From: a virus
Virus record (IMG/VR): IMGVR_UViG_3300005613_000471
Coordinates: 1 to 21,353 of that record
DNA: 21,353 bases
Direction: 5' to 3' (one strand)
A program made the position numbers and the translations under genes. Position 1 is the first letter of the stretch. The number at the start of each line of letters is the position of its first letter. Positions 13,575 to 21,353 of the stretch are shown here, in pieces. Under the pieces are notes generated by a model. It did no database searches. It worked only from the letters and a program-made list of their open reading frames with translations, and was not told the DNA's origin.

Positions 13575-16214
13575 ATGGCAGCACCACTTCTGATTGGTTT
13601 AGGTAAGGCACTATTATCTCAAGCACCTAAGATTGCTGCAAAGCAACTTGGGAAGAAGGCAGTGAAGAATGCTGCTAAGAATTTTATAAAAGGAAAAAAA
13701 GATAAAAAGAAAAAGAAAGGAGGAGCACTTGTTCGCTCTGAAGATATTACTAATGCGGGACAACAAGTTAATGAAACTGCACAAAAAATATCACCACAAA
13801 AGTTATTACCACCATCAACTGATACATCTACATCGTCCGCAGTTGTATCTTCCTCTGGCAAAACAAGTTACGAAAAAATATCACAAAGATTAGATAATAT
13901 AATTGGCATCACTGGTTCATTAGATAAAGCATTTAAGCAGCAACTTAAGGATAAAAAGAAAACAGCAAAAGCAGTTCAGAAAGCACGTCAAACAGAAAAC
14001 AAAAAAGCAAGAGAAGAAAAGTTAGAACAAGGTAAGAAATCTTTAGGTATCGGTGCTGCAGCAATGAGTGCGGCAAAGAAATTTGGTTTAATGGATTTTA
14101 TTACAAATGTTTTATTAGGTGGTCTTATTTTATTTTTACTTAAGCAAGCACCAAAAATTGAAAAAATATTTAACTTTTTAACTGAAAACATATACGCTTC
14201 TTTCTTGATTATTAGGGGTGTTCTTCAAGCATTTAAAGGTGCATTCAAGCAATTCGGCAAAATTGTAGGTGGTATTGTAAAGACTGGTATAAGATTTGCC
14301 ACTAAACCATTTAGGATGGCAGGTAGTGCCATTGCGTCTGGTTTTAGAAGATTGGGTAATGCTATCTTCAACTTTGCCAAAATGGGTCTCAATTTGATAA
14401 AAAGAGGACTTGGATTGAGACCAATTCCTAAGTCACCAGATAAAGGTGGTAAGAAAAGAAAAGGCAAAGGTAAACCAAGTGGCAGGAAGGGCAAAGGTAA
14501 ACCAAGTGGCAGGAAGGGCAAAGGTAATGTAAAGGATAAATTGAGAGGTAAACCAAATATAAAACCCAAAAGTAATATTTTATCCAAACTTTTTGGAAAT
14601 AAAGGTGCTAAAGATTTAGCAAAAGCAAAGGGACCACTTTCAAGAGTTTCTAGACTTGCAAAGGGAATTAGAATTCCAATATTAGGTCCGATTATTGTTG
14701 CCATCACTAGTATGCTTGCTGGAGATCCAGTGGGCAAAACACTATTTAAAGCAGTCGGAGCGGGTCTTGGTGAGGCATTAGGAACATTAATTCCTATTCC
14801 CATTGTTGGAACAATTATTGGTGGATTAATAGGAGAGTATGGAGGAGATTTACTTTATACTCTCCTTTACGGTGGTGGTATGGGATCTGTTGCTAATAAA
14901 ATTAATGAAGACTTTCAGAAAGCACTTGATGTTGGAGGACAGGCAATAGATTTCTTGAAGTCTGGATTTAGCAGATTAATTACAAGTTTTCCTGTTGTAA
15001 TAATACCTGAGGGGAGAGGTAGAAGAAGTATAACGACACAGGTTACAAAATTAATCCCCGGATTATTTGATTTCTTAAAGTCTAAAAATTATGTTGATGG
15101 GAAGGGACAGGTTACTAAATTTCCAGATATAGGAAAGTTTTTCTCAGAACCACAAAAAACATTTGGATTGTTAAAAAAATCATTTTTCCCAGCATCTAAA
15201 ACACAACCAGAGCAACCAGCGGTGGATACAATATCGGGAGATTCTGAATCACAAACCGCACCAACAACTTCCGCAACTGGTCCTGGGGGATATACGCCGC
15301 GGCCGCGGCGGATCACTTCATCTTCAATTAATGTGGGAACATTACCAGCAAAACCTACTAGAAAACAAGCATTCGACCATATTTACAAAATTGCTAAAAA
15401 GGTTGGCGGAACAAAATTCCCAGAGATTGTTGCTGCACAAGCAATGCATGAGACTGGATATCTTGTAAACCCAAATAGTGTTTATTTTGCAAGTGGTAAA
15501 ACAAATCCATTCGGTCAAACAGGTGATAGAGGATATGGCACAATACCTAGGGCAGGCTACCCTTCTGGGTGGACACTTTATCCAAACTTAGAAACGGCAG
15601 TTAGAGACCACATTAAACTGTGGCATGATGTTGGCAATCATCCAGGCAACTATAATGCTTTCAATAGTGCTTTAGAAGGAATTGCTAGTGTTGCTCCAGC
15701 ATATTCTCCTAATGCAGACCCTGCAAATATTCGCCTTGGTTATACAGTTGATGCTTATAGTAAAGGAATGGTCAGAGCACTTAAAGTAGGTGGATTTGAT
15801 CCAAAAACAAAACGAACGGGTGCTGCTCCTGCACCTGCACCATCAAATAACGCCACAGCATCTTCATTGCAACAACCGCAGACACCACTAATTTCTGATA
15901 GAAAATCAACCCCAGATAATTCAGAGAAAGCAAATAAATTACAACCAGCACCGACACAACAGCAACAAACAGCAACACCAGTTCAACCTTCATCCTCTAC
16001 TGCTTCACAGAGTGCTTCACAGGTCAGTAGATCTGCATCTTATGAAGATGGTGCTGAACAAACTATTGTAGTGCCATTACCATCTCAAGAGCAGACACCA
16101 ACAATGCAACCACAACAATCGGGTTCAGTGATAAGAGTCGGAGGGTCTACGAAAGATGTATTAAATAGTTACTATAAAGCACAACTGCTTGGATTCTTAT
16201 ATAAGCAAGGATAA
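13575..16214 (+). CDS. Large tail protein with glucosaminidase-like domain, tape-measure candidate
   Basis: An 879-residue protein. The N-terminal 170 residues are Lys/Ala-rich helices. A hydrophobic segment NVLLGGLILFLL (178-189) matches the one in the preceding protein. Further hydrophobic stretches lie at about 365-382 and 395-425. Residues 292-318 are a Lys/Gly-rich repeat (GKGKPSGRK twice). A Pro/Ser linker leads to a domain at about 596-740 resembling FlgJ/GH73 glucosaminidases: FPEIVAAQAMHETGY with Glu626 as probable catalytic acid, then NPFGQTG and TLYPNLETAVRDHI. DRKSTPDNSEKANK (775-788) copies the box in the preceding protein. Such phage proteins cut peptidoglycan during DNA entry. 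Hydrophobic segments plus a muramidase-type domain recall tape measures. Its stop overlaps the next ATG (TAATG). Confidence 0.72.
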   Translation: MAAPLLIGLGKALLSQAPKIAAKQLGKKAVKNAAKNFIKGKKDKKKKKGGALVRSEDITNAGQQVNETAQKISPQKLLPPSTDTSTSSAVVSSSGKTSYEKISQRLDNIIGITGSLDKAFKQQLKDKKKTAKAVQKARQTENKKAREEKLEQGKKSLGIGAAAMSAAKKFGLMDFITNVLLGGLILFLLKQAPKIEKIFNFLTENIYASFLIIRGVLQAFKGAFKQFGKIVGGIVKTGIRFATKPFRMAGSAIASGFRRLGNAIFNFAKMGLNLIKRGLGLRPIPKSPDKGGKKRKGKGKPSGRKGKGKPSGRKGKGNVKDKLRGKPNIKPKSNILSKLFGNKGAKDLAKAKGPLSRVSRLAKGIRIPILGPIIVAITSMLAGDPVGKTLFKAVGAGLGEALGTLIPIPIVGTIIGGLIGEYGGDLLYTLLYGGGMGSVANKINEDFQKALDVGGQAIDFLKSGFSRLITSFPVVIIPEGRGRRSITTQVTKLIPGLFDFLKSKNYVDGKGQVTKFPDIGKFFSEPQKTFGLLKKSFFPASKTQPEQPAVDTISGDSESQTAPTTSATGPGGYTPRPRRITSSSINVGTLPAKPTRKQAFDHIYKIAKKVGGTKFPEIVAAQAMHETGYLVNPNSVYFASGKTNPFGQTGDRGYGTIPRAGYPSGWTLYPNLETAVRDHIKLWHDVGNHPGNYNAFNSALEGIASVAPAYSPNADPANIRLGYTVDAYSKGMVRALKVGGFDPKTKRTGAAPAPAPSNNATASSLQQPQTPLISDRKSTPDNSEKANKLQPAPTQQQQTATPVQPSSSTASQSASQVSRSASYEDGAEQTIVVPLPSQEQTPTMQPQQSGSVIRVGGSTKDVLNSYYKAQLLGFLYKQG
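14463..14527 (+). repeat. Two and a half 27-bp tandem repeats
   Basis: Identical units at 14463-14489 and 14490-14516 with a partial third to 14527. They encode GKGKPSGRK units in a basic linker of the 879-residue tail protein. Confidence 0.85.
15295..15310 (+). repeat. 16-bp perfect G+C palindrome
   Basis: CGCCGCGGCCGCGGCG is its own reverse complement and contains no A or T, inside an AT-rich gene. It encodes part of TPRPRR (residues 574-579) just before the glucosaminidase-like domain. Confidence 0.8.
16207..16211 (+). promoter_or_regulatory. Shine-Dalgarno for the gp27-like gene
   Basis: AAGGA lies 2 bases before ATG 16214, which overlaps the preceding stop (TAATG), so re-initiation by terminating ribosomes is likely. 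Confidence 0.4.
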
Positions 16215-17542
16215 TGTCTACTAAAGGAACACAACAACTATCGGAGGTAAATGCTGGTAATATTACTAAATGCATCATCACATCTAATGAAAGTGGAAAT
16301 GCATTTGACCTAAGAGCAGGTGTCGCTGAATTAAATTACTATGAAAGCGTTCTTTCCAACACTATAACAGCAACACTTATCATTGTAGACACAGGATATA
16401 GAGCAAACGGATCAACAGGAAAATCTTTGATAGATGGATTACCAATTAGAGGTGGGGAAAGGGTTGATTTAGTCTTTAGTGATGCTAATAATCCTCAAAA
16501 TAATATCGGTGCAGTTTTATATGTTAACCGCGTAAGAGACGCTCAGTCTAGAACACAAAAAGACTTGTATATTTTAGACCTTGTAACACGGGAGTGTTTG
16601 TCTAATGAATTGACAAGAGTAACGAAAAGGTATCAGGGAAGAATAAGTGAGAATATTAAATCTATATTAACTGATATTCTGAAGACGGAGAATGATATTG
16701 ATGCAGATGCCACTGCTATTGATTATAATTTCCTTGGCAATGATAGAAAACCATTTTATGTTTGCACTTGGTTAGCATCAAAATCAACCCCACAAACAGC
16801 GGGTTCTAGCGGTAGTTCTATAGGTGGTACTGCTGGTTATCTGTTTTATCAAACAAAGGAAGGATTTAAGTTTAAATCATTAGATGTTTTACTATCTCAA
16901 ACACCTGATAAGAAATTCATTTATACAGGAACACCATTTCGCACCAAAGAATCTTCAAATATATACTCTTACACTATTGATAGAAACATAGAATTACAAT
17001 CTAATTTAAGTTTGGGTGTATATAACAATAGAACAATATTCTATGACCCTGTTGCATTTGATTATGAAGTTATAAACTTTAATTTGAAGGGTCAAGAAAA
17101 TAAAATATCAACTGCTGGTATCAATTTCAGTGGGGATTTAGTTGATAAAGCATTCACTTCGGGTCCATCTAGATTAATGAGTAATGTTCTTGATATTGGA
17201 TATAATCCATCAGGTTCTACACCAGAAGAACAACTTCAAAGTTGGAATGAACAAAAAACAAAGACAAATTTTGATGCTCCTAGAACAATGGTCCAGTCAG
17301 TGATGAGATATAATCAAGTGTTTACCATTCAAACAAACATCACCATTGGTGCTGATCTATCATTATCAGCAGGTGATATGATTGGTTGTACTTTTAAACA
17401 GACAGAAGGGGAGTCAAGAGATGAAATAAATAACCAAACAACAGGCAATTACCTCATCGCGCATTTGTGTCACAGAATAACACCTTCAGATTCCTTTACA
17501 AGTTTGGGGTTGGTAAGAGATTCATACGGTAAGCCAGAATGA
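16214..17542 (+). CDS. 27: Baseplate hub protein, gp27-like
   Basis: A 442-residue protein with the beta-rich pattern of gp27/gpD-type hub proteins. The start is an Asn/Thr-rich N-terminus followed by FDLRAGVAELNYYESVLSNT and ITATLIIVDTGY. Then come YVNRVRDAQ, DLYILDLVTRECLSNELTRV, YVCTWLASKS and a late domain with NITIGADLSLSAGDMIGCTF. In T4, trimers of gp27 form the hub ring that holds the gp5 spike. The next gene is gp5-like with an ATGA overlap, as expected for partners. Sequence similarity to T4 gp27 is low; context and fold-like pattern carry the call. Confidence 0.75.
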   Translation: MSTKGTQQLSEVNAGNITKCIITSNESGNAFDLRAGVAELNYYESVLSNTITATLIIVDTGYRANGSTGKSLIDGLPIRGGERVDLVFSDANNPQNNIGAVLYVNRVRDAQSRTQKDLYILDLVTRECLSNELTRVTKRYQGRISENIKSILTDILKTENDIDADATAIDYNFLGNDRKPFYVCTWLASKSTPQTAGSSGSSIGGTAGYLFYQTKEGFKFKSLDVLLSQTPDKKFIYTGTPFRTKESSNIYSYTIDRNIELQSNLSLGVYNNRTIFYDPVAFDYEVINFNLKGQENKISTAGINFSGDLVDKAFTSGPSRLMSNVLDIGYNPSGSTPEEQLQSWNEQKTKTNFDAPRTMVQSVMRYNQVFTIQTNITIGADLSLSAGDMIGCTFKQTEGESRDEINNQTTGNYLIAHLCHRITPSDSFTSLGLVRDSYGKPE

Positions 17543-20500
17543 TAGAACAGGGGTTTTTTAACAAACATTTTGTAGGTAGGGACGGATTCCAATGGTGGAT
17601 CGGTCAAATTCCTAATGCGGATGTTTGGCAGATGAATATCCCTGGAACCCGTGTCACAGGTAATAATCAAGTAGCAGGTTTCGGACAAAGGTATAAAGTC
17701 CGCATCATGGGATATCATACTGCAAGATCAACAGACCTCCCTGATGAGGACTTGCCTTGGGCATCTGTGATGTATCCAGTTACTGCTGGTAGTGGTAATA
17801 ATGGTTCTTCACAATCCGTTAATCTTCTCCAAGGTGATTTTGTTTATGGGTTCTTCTTAGACGGAGAAGACGGACAGCAACCTGTTATTATGGGTGTTGC
17901 TGGTTTTAATGAGTATCAGGCAGTGATGAAGAACGTTCCTGATGCTAAATTTGTTCCTTTCTTAGGATTGAAACCTGGTGTAGTTGATAATGGTTTTCTT
18001 CCTCTTGGTGCTCAGAGACAGACACAAGACCAGACTGTCATAGCACAAACTAACGCAGATGGAACACCATCAAATAATATTGCTATCGTTGCTGCTACAG
18101 TTGGTTTGCAGGATCAAGATAAGGCAACGGCAGAAGCAGACGATACAACTGAGCGCCAAGAAGAGGCATTAGCACAACCATCTGAATGTGAGCCACTTCC
18201 TATTGGGAAGATGCAACTGCAAGTTAGAAATTCTATTCAAAAAATTGAAAAAATTAGAAAGTCAGTTTATAACGTGCAGTCAGATATTCTAGAGACTGTA
18301 GGTAATGAACAGGCAAAAATTGATAAAGAAATCCAAAAAGCATCTGAGTTCATTGCCTCTAGCATGAAATGGGTTTATGAGCAAGTTGAAGCATTCATTA
18401 CAGATAAGACAAACGAAGCACTTAAAACTGTTTATGACCTTGCAATGCCCAATGAGAGAAATCTTGTTAAGCAAACATCAAAAACTATTTTAGATTCAAT
18501 TGCTTGCTTCTTTAGAAAGATAATGGCACAACTTGTCAAATTAGTTGGAGAATTTCTGAAGGATGCTGTTGAAAAAGTTATTAATGTTCCAGTTTGCTTT
18601 ATTGAAAATTTTGCTGGTGCAGTAATCGGAACTGTTGGTGGTGCTGTTGATGGATTATTTCAAGGCATTGAGGAATTGATCGGTGGTGTTGGTGATATTG
18701 TTGGTGAAGGTATTGATATTGCTGGTGATGCACTTGGACTTCTTGATAATCTTCTTTCAGCACTTTCTTGTGATGATAGACCTGAGTGTTCTAAGATCAA
18801 TAAATGGAACATTAGAGCAGGAGCAGGTGGAATCTCAAAGGCAGATGCTACCGGTATTCTTGAAAAAGCAAAGGGATTTGTTACTCAAGCACAAGGTCTT
18901 GGAACAAGTGCATTGGATTCATTTGATGGACTCACTAACATTGATCTAAGTTCTATTCTTACATCCACTGATTCTTGTAATACTGATGCAATTGCTTGTG
19001 GTCCACCAGGTATTGAATTTTTTGGTAGTGATGGTGCTGGTGCATTGGGTAATGTTGTTATAGGTGTGACTGGTGAAGTTCTTGCCGTTGATATGGTAAG
19101 TTTTGGGGCAGGTTTTGATGAAAATACAAGAGCAAAAATTGTTGACCCTTGTGGCAAGGGAAAAGGTGCCGTCGTAAGACCAGTTTTTGGACCTGTTCCT
19201 AGATCTGGTCGTTCAGAATTTGCGGATGGAGAAGAAGAAAGACAAGTAGTTGGAAGAAATGTAAAATCTACTATCAGAACATCTAGGAGAAGAGCAAAGG
19301 TTGGAGATACGATCACAATCAGATGGAATGTCACCGATGCTAAAAGGGTTATTGCAAAAGGAAAGGGGTTCCGTGATCAAGTTCAATCAGATCAATTTAG
19401 TGGAGCAGTAGATGTAACTGTAAGAAAAGGATTTACATCGTATAGCATCATCGGTGTCGGTGACGAAGATCGTGTAGAAGCAAATGTGGTTGTAGAAGGA
19501 ACAATTGGCAAACCAAGTCCTCAAACAAATGCCCCATACGGTCCAGGAAACTATAGACCTTCAGCATCTGGTGAAGGAACACAATTAAATCCAGATTTTC
19601 CTGGAAACCCAGGACTTCTTAACACTCCCACTGGTGGTGGAGGCGGTGGTGGGGTAGCACCACTAGGGTTTGGTCCTTTTGACCCAAATCCGTATCCATT
19701 TCCAGGTAATCCATTTGATGGTGCTCTTGTTCCAACACCTTTTAATCCTACCGGTGGTGTATTTGAAACACCAGCTTTTGGTCTTGGTCCAAGTTTAAAT
19801 ATAGGATCTCCTGTTGATGTCGCTCGTCCAGGTTCCGTTATCCCTGCTGAAAGTAAGATCGGATTAGGAGTAACAGGAGTTGAGGTTGAATTTACTGTTA
19901 ATAGATTTAGTGATTTGAATAATAGAATGACCTTCAGAATGGAAGGTTTTGATGATGACAATTTGGGTGACTATCAAGGAACAGGTGATTTATCTTTTTC
20001 ATTTACAGGTAATGATTTAGGAACAGAAATCAGATTAATCAGACCCAACACAAATTATATTGTAACTGGTTATTTGTCAACTGGTGAAAAAGTTCCTAAT
20101 CCACTTAAAAGAATAGTAGCTAAAGATAAAGATGATCCAGCAAAAGGATTTAATGTCTTAAAGAAGTCCAATTCGGCTTCGGGGTTGACCACAAAAAATA
20201 AAGGCAAGACAATTGGACTTGATGATGTCTTTGGTAGAAAAGAATATCAAGTTACTGAAACATTTACAAGAATAGAAAGAAATGCTGCTGGTGAAGCAGA
20301 CATTATTTGGAAATTTGGTAATAGTAGAGAACAAAATAAGTATGACTCTAATCCTAGCACTTATTTCAAAGACAAACTAAGTGATGGAAATAAAAAAATT
20401 AGATTACTAGATGGTGGTGGAGATGATACTAATGCTACCTTTGAAATTACTGAGGGTAATGGTAGATTCAGTGATGATGGACTAAAAGTTATCGGCACGG

Positions 20501-21353
20501 GTCGTATTGGCATAACACTTAAATGGGATGATAACAAGGACGATTTCGGCACTGCCATTGATTTTATTACCGTAACTGCTGTTCATGCTGGGGCAGATTC
20601 AACCTGGACACAAACTGAAGATGGTAAACCGGGTGGTGATAAAATTAGTAAGGGTGAAGACTTTGAATCTTTCTTTATTGATCCAGTAGATAGGGAAATC
20701 ACTGAAACAATTACAAAAACACTTCTTGATGAAGGAGAATCTGATTTCGATTATGATGATTTAGTTATCTCTGTTAATAAAGGTAAATTTAGAACTCAAG
20801 ATGACGGAACTGCTGTCTTCCGCGTTAGTATTGAAGATCCTTCGCCACCAGGAGATGCTCAACCTCAAGGTGGTGGTGGTGGTGGTGTTCCTTCAGGAGT
20901 TCCTGGAAGAGTAATTGATCAACCCCTATCACCTGGTGGTGATGATATAGGCATCATTGATGTTATTGTTATTGATGGTGGAGGTGGATATATTGGTGGT
21001 TTTGATGGAAGTTCAGGTGGTGATGGAAGAGTTTGGAAAGAACCAGATGAAACTGTCATTAAACGCAAAGATGGAAGATACGAACCACCTGCCCCACCTG
21101 AAATTAACAAATGCTTCTTACCTGGGGATGAAGTTACTTTACCACCAGGGACACAAGTTGTTACTGAACCAAATGATGGCGTAGGTGGTGGAGAACTAAT
21201 TATTGGTGGAAATATACATATTATACAAAAACCAGGATGTATTACCACCCCAGAAATACAACCGCCAGATCAACCACCCCCAGATCAACCACCCCCAGAT
21301 CAACCACCCCCAGATCAACCACCCCCAGATCAACCACCACCAGACTTTCCGAC
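17539..21353 (+). CDS. 5: Giant baseplate spike protein, gp5-like (3' end outside the window)
   Basis: At least 1271 residues, open at the right edge. Residues 1-130 match the gp5/VgrG-type OB-fold: FVGRDGFQWWIGQIPNADVW, IPGTRVTGNNQ, RYKVRIMGYHTARS, LPWASVMYPVTAGSG and PVIMGVAGF. It lacks a visible lysozyme domain, unlike T4 gp5 (575 aa). Later regions: a coiled-coil-like helix (about 225-305), a Gly/hydrophobic helical part (about 347-411), an Ig-like segment (about 588-655), a Gly/Pro-rich linker (about 668-764), a region ending in SDFDYDDLVISV that recalls DUF4114 of cyanobacterial surface proteins (about 934-1085), and a QPPPD repeat at the edge. It should sit on the gp27-like hub at the baseplate centre; the long tail may reach or bind the cell surface. 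Confidence 0.8.
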   Translation, partial: MIEQGFFNKHFVGRDGFQWWIGQIPNADVWQMNIPGTRVTGNNQVAGFGQRYKVRIMGYHTARSTDLPDEDLPWASVMYPVTAGSGNNGSSQSVNLLQGDFVYGFFLDGEDGQQPVIMGVAGFNEYQAVMKNVPDAKFVPFLGLKPGVVDNGFLPLGAQRQTQDQTVIAQTNADGTPSNNIAIVAATVGLQDQDKATAEADDTTERQEEALAQPSECEPLPIGKMQLQVRNSIQKIEKIRKSVYNVQSDILETVGNEQAKIDKEIQKASEFIASSMKWVYEQVEAFITDKTNEALKTVYDLAMPNERNLVKQTSKTILDSIACFFRKIMAQLVKLVGEFLKDAVEKVINVPVCFIENFAGAVIGTVGGAVDGLFQGIEELIGGVGDIVGEGIDIAGDALGLLDNLLSALSCDDRPECSKINKWNIRAGAGGISKADATGILEKAKGFVTQAQGLGTSALDSFDGLTNIDLSSILTSTDSCNTDAIACGPPGIEFFGSDGAGALGNVVIGVTGEVLAVDMVSFGAGFDENTRAKIVDPCGKGKGAVVRPVFGPVPRSGRSEFADGEEERQVVGRNVKSTIRTSRRRAKVGDTITIRWNVTDAKRVIAKGKGFRDQVQSDQFSGAVDVTVRKGFTSYSIIGVGDEDRVEANVVVEGTIGKPSPQTNAPYGPGNYRPSASGEGTQLNPDFPGNPGLLNTPTGGGGGGGVAPLGFGPFDPNPYPFPGNPFDGALVPTPFNPTGGVFETPAFGLGPSLNIGSPVDVARPGSVIPAESKIGLGVTGVEVEFTVNRFSDLNNRMTFRMEGFDDDNLGDYQGTGDLSFSFTGNDLGTEIRLIRPNTNYIVTGYLSTGEKVPNPLKRIVAKDKDDPAKGFNVLKKSNSASGLTTKNKGKTIGLDDVFGRKEYQVTETFTRIERNAAGEADIIWKFGNSREQNKYDSNPSTYFKDKLSDGNKKIRLLDGGGDDTNATFEITEGNGRFSDDGLKVIGTGRIGITLKWDDNKDDFGTAIDFITVTAVHAGADSTWTQTEDGKPGGDKISKGEDFESFFIDPVDREITETITKTLLDEGESDFDYDDLVISVNKGKFRTQDDGTAVFRVSIEDPSPPGDAQPQGGGGGGVPSGVPGRVIDQPLSPGGDDIGIIDVIVIDGGGGYIGGFDGSSGGDGRVWKEPDETVIKRKDGRYEPPAPPEINKCFLPGDEVTLPPGTQVVTEPNDGVGGGELIIGGNIHIIQKPGCITTPEIQPPDQPPPDQPPPDQPPPDQPPPDQPPPDFP
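21271..21345 (+). repeat. 15-bp tandem repeat encoding QPPPD
   Basis: Four perfect units of CAACCACCCCCAGAT at 21271-21330, a shortened variant before (21259-21270) and a diverged one after (21331-21345). They form a stiff proline linker in the gp5-like protein. The array is close to the window edge. Confidence 0.9.

Noticed and set aside
14225-14803. Antisense frame of 192 codons, Pro/Leu-rich
   Set aside because: It is the complement of the Lys/Gly-rich repeat region of the 879-residue protein; it would be an implausible hydrophobic repeat protein.
16610-16615. TTGACA as a promoter in the gp27-like gene
   Set aside because: No -10 box at 16-18 bases; it lies inside a coding sequence.
18885-19961. 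Antisense frames within the gp5-like gene
   Set aside because: The plus-strand frame is continuous from 17539 to the edge; the antisense frames are Pro/Ser-rich complements of Gly/Asp-rich coding.

Overview
The window is a piece of a T4-like cyanophage genome (a myovirus of marine Synechococcus/Prochlorococcus type). Three observations support this. T4 replication and baseplate homologues (gp33, gp59, gp32, gp53, gp48, gp4, gp54-like, gp26, gp51, gp27-like, gp5-like) lie in a cyanophage-like order with phoH and thyX. Two small proteins resemble families otherwise known from cyanobacteria (DUF4278 and DUF1825). The DNA is AT-rich, genes are packed with ATGA/TAATG overlaps, and T4-type late promoter boxes (NATAAATA) are present. 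No tRNA, CRISPR array, insertion sequence or photosynthesis gene was seen.

Layout. (1) 1-6241, plus strand: early/middle genes. These are the end of an HNH endonuclease, a DUF4278-like protein, a strong terminator whose loop carries the -35 box of the next promoter, a small acidic protein, a NUMOD4/HNH homing endonuclease behind a perfect late promoter box, a small basic protein, ThyX, a small conserved protein, PhoH, a PD-(D/E)XK exonuclease, the late-transcription coactivator gp33, helicase loader gp59, a DUF1825-like protein, and ssDNA-binding protein gp32 with its own sigma70-type promoter. The block ends in a hairpin terminator. (2) 6254-9548, minus strand: the late baseplate/head operon gp4, a shortened GIY-YIG endonuclease, an unknown baseplate-associated protein, gp48 and gp53. 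(3) 9580-21353, plus strand: late tail genes gp54-like, gp26, gp51, two very large tail proteins with peptidoglycan-active domains, a gp27-like hub protein and a giant gp5-like spike running off the window. A 31-bp divergent intergenic region between gp4 and gp54-like carries overlapping late-promoter boxes.

How the parts fit. gp32, gp59 and the exonuclease serve replication and recombination, and ThyX supplies dTMP. gp33, with sigma factor gp55 and clamp gp45 encoded elsewhere, should switch on the NATAAATA promoters seen here. The late genes build the baseplate hub, the tube junction and the puncturing device. The most striking feature is the pair of adjacent 770- and 879-residue tail proteins. 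They share a hydrophobic 'LLGG' segment and a C-terminal 'DRKxTPDNSxKA' box but carry different enzymatic modules (YkuD-like versus glucosaminidase-like). The gp5-like protein shows no lysozyme domain, so cell-wall opening appears to have moved from the spike to these two proteins.
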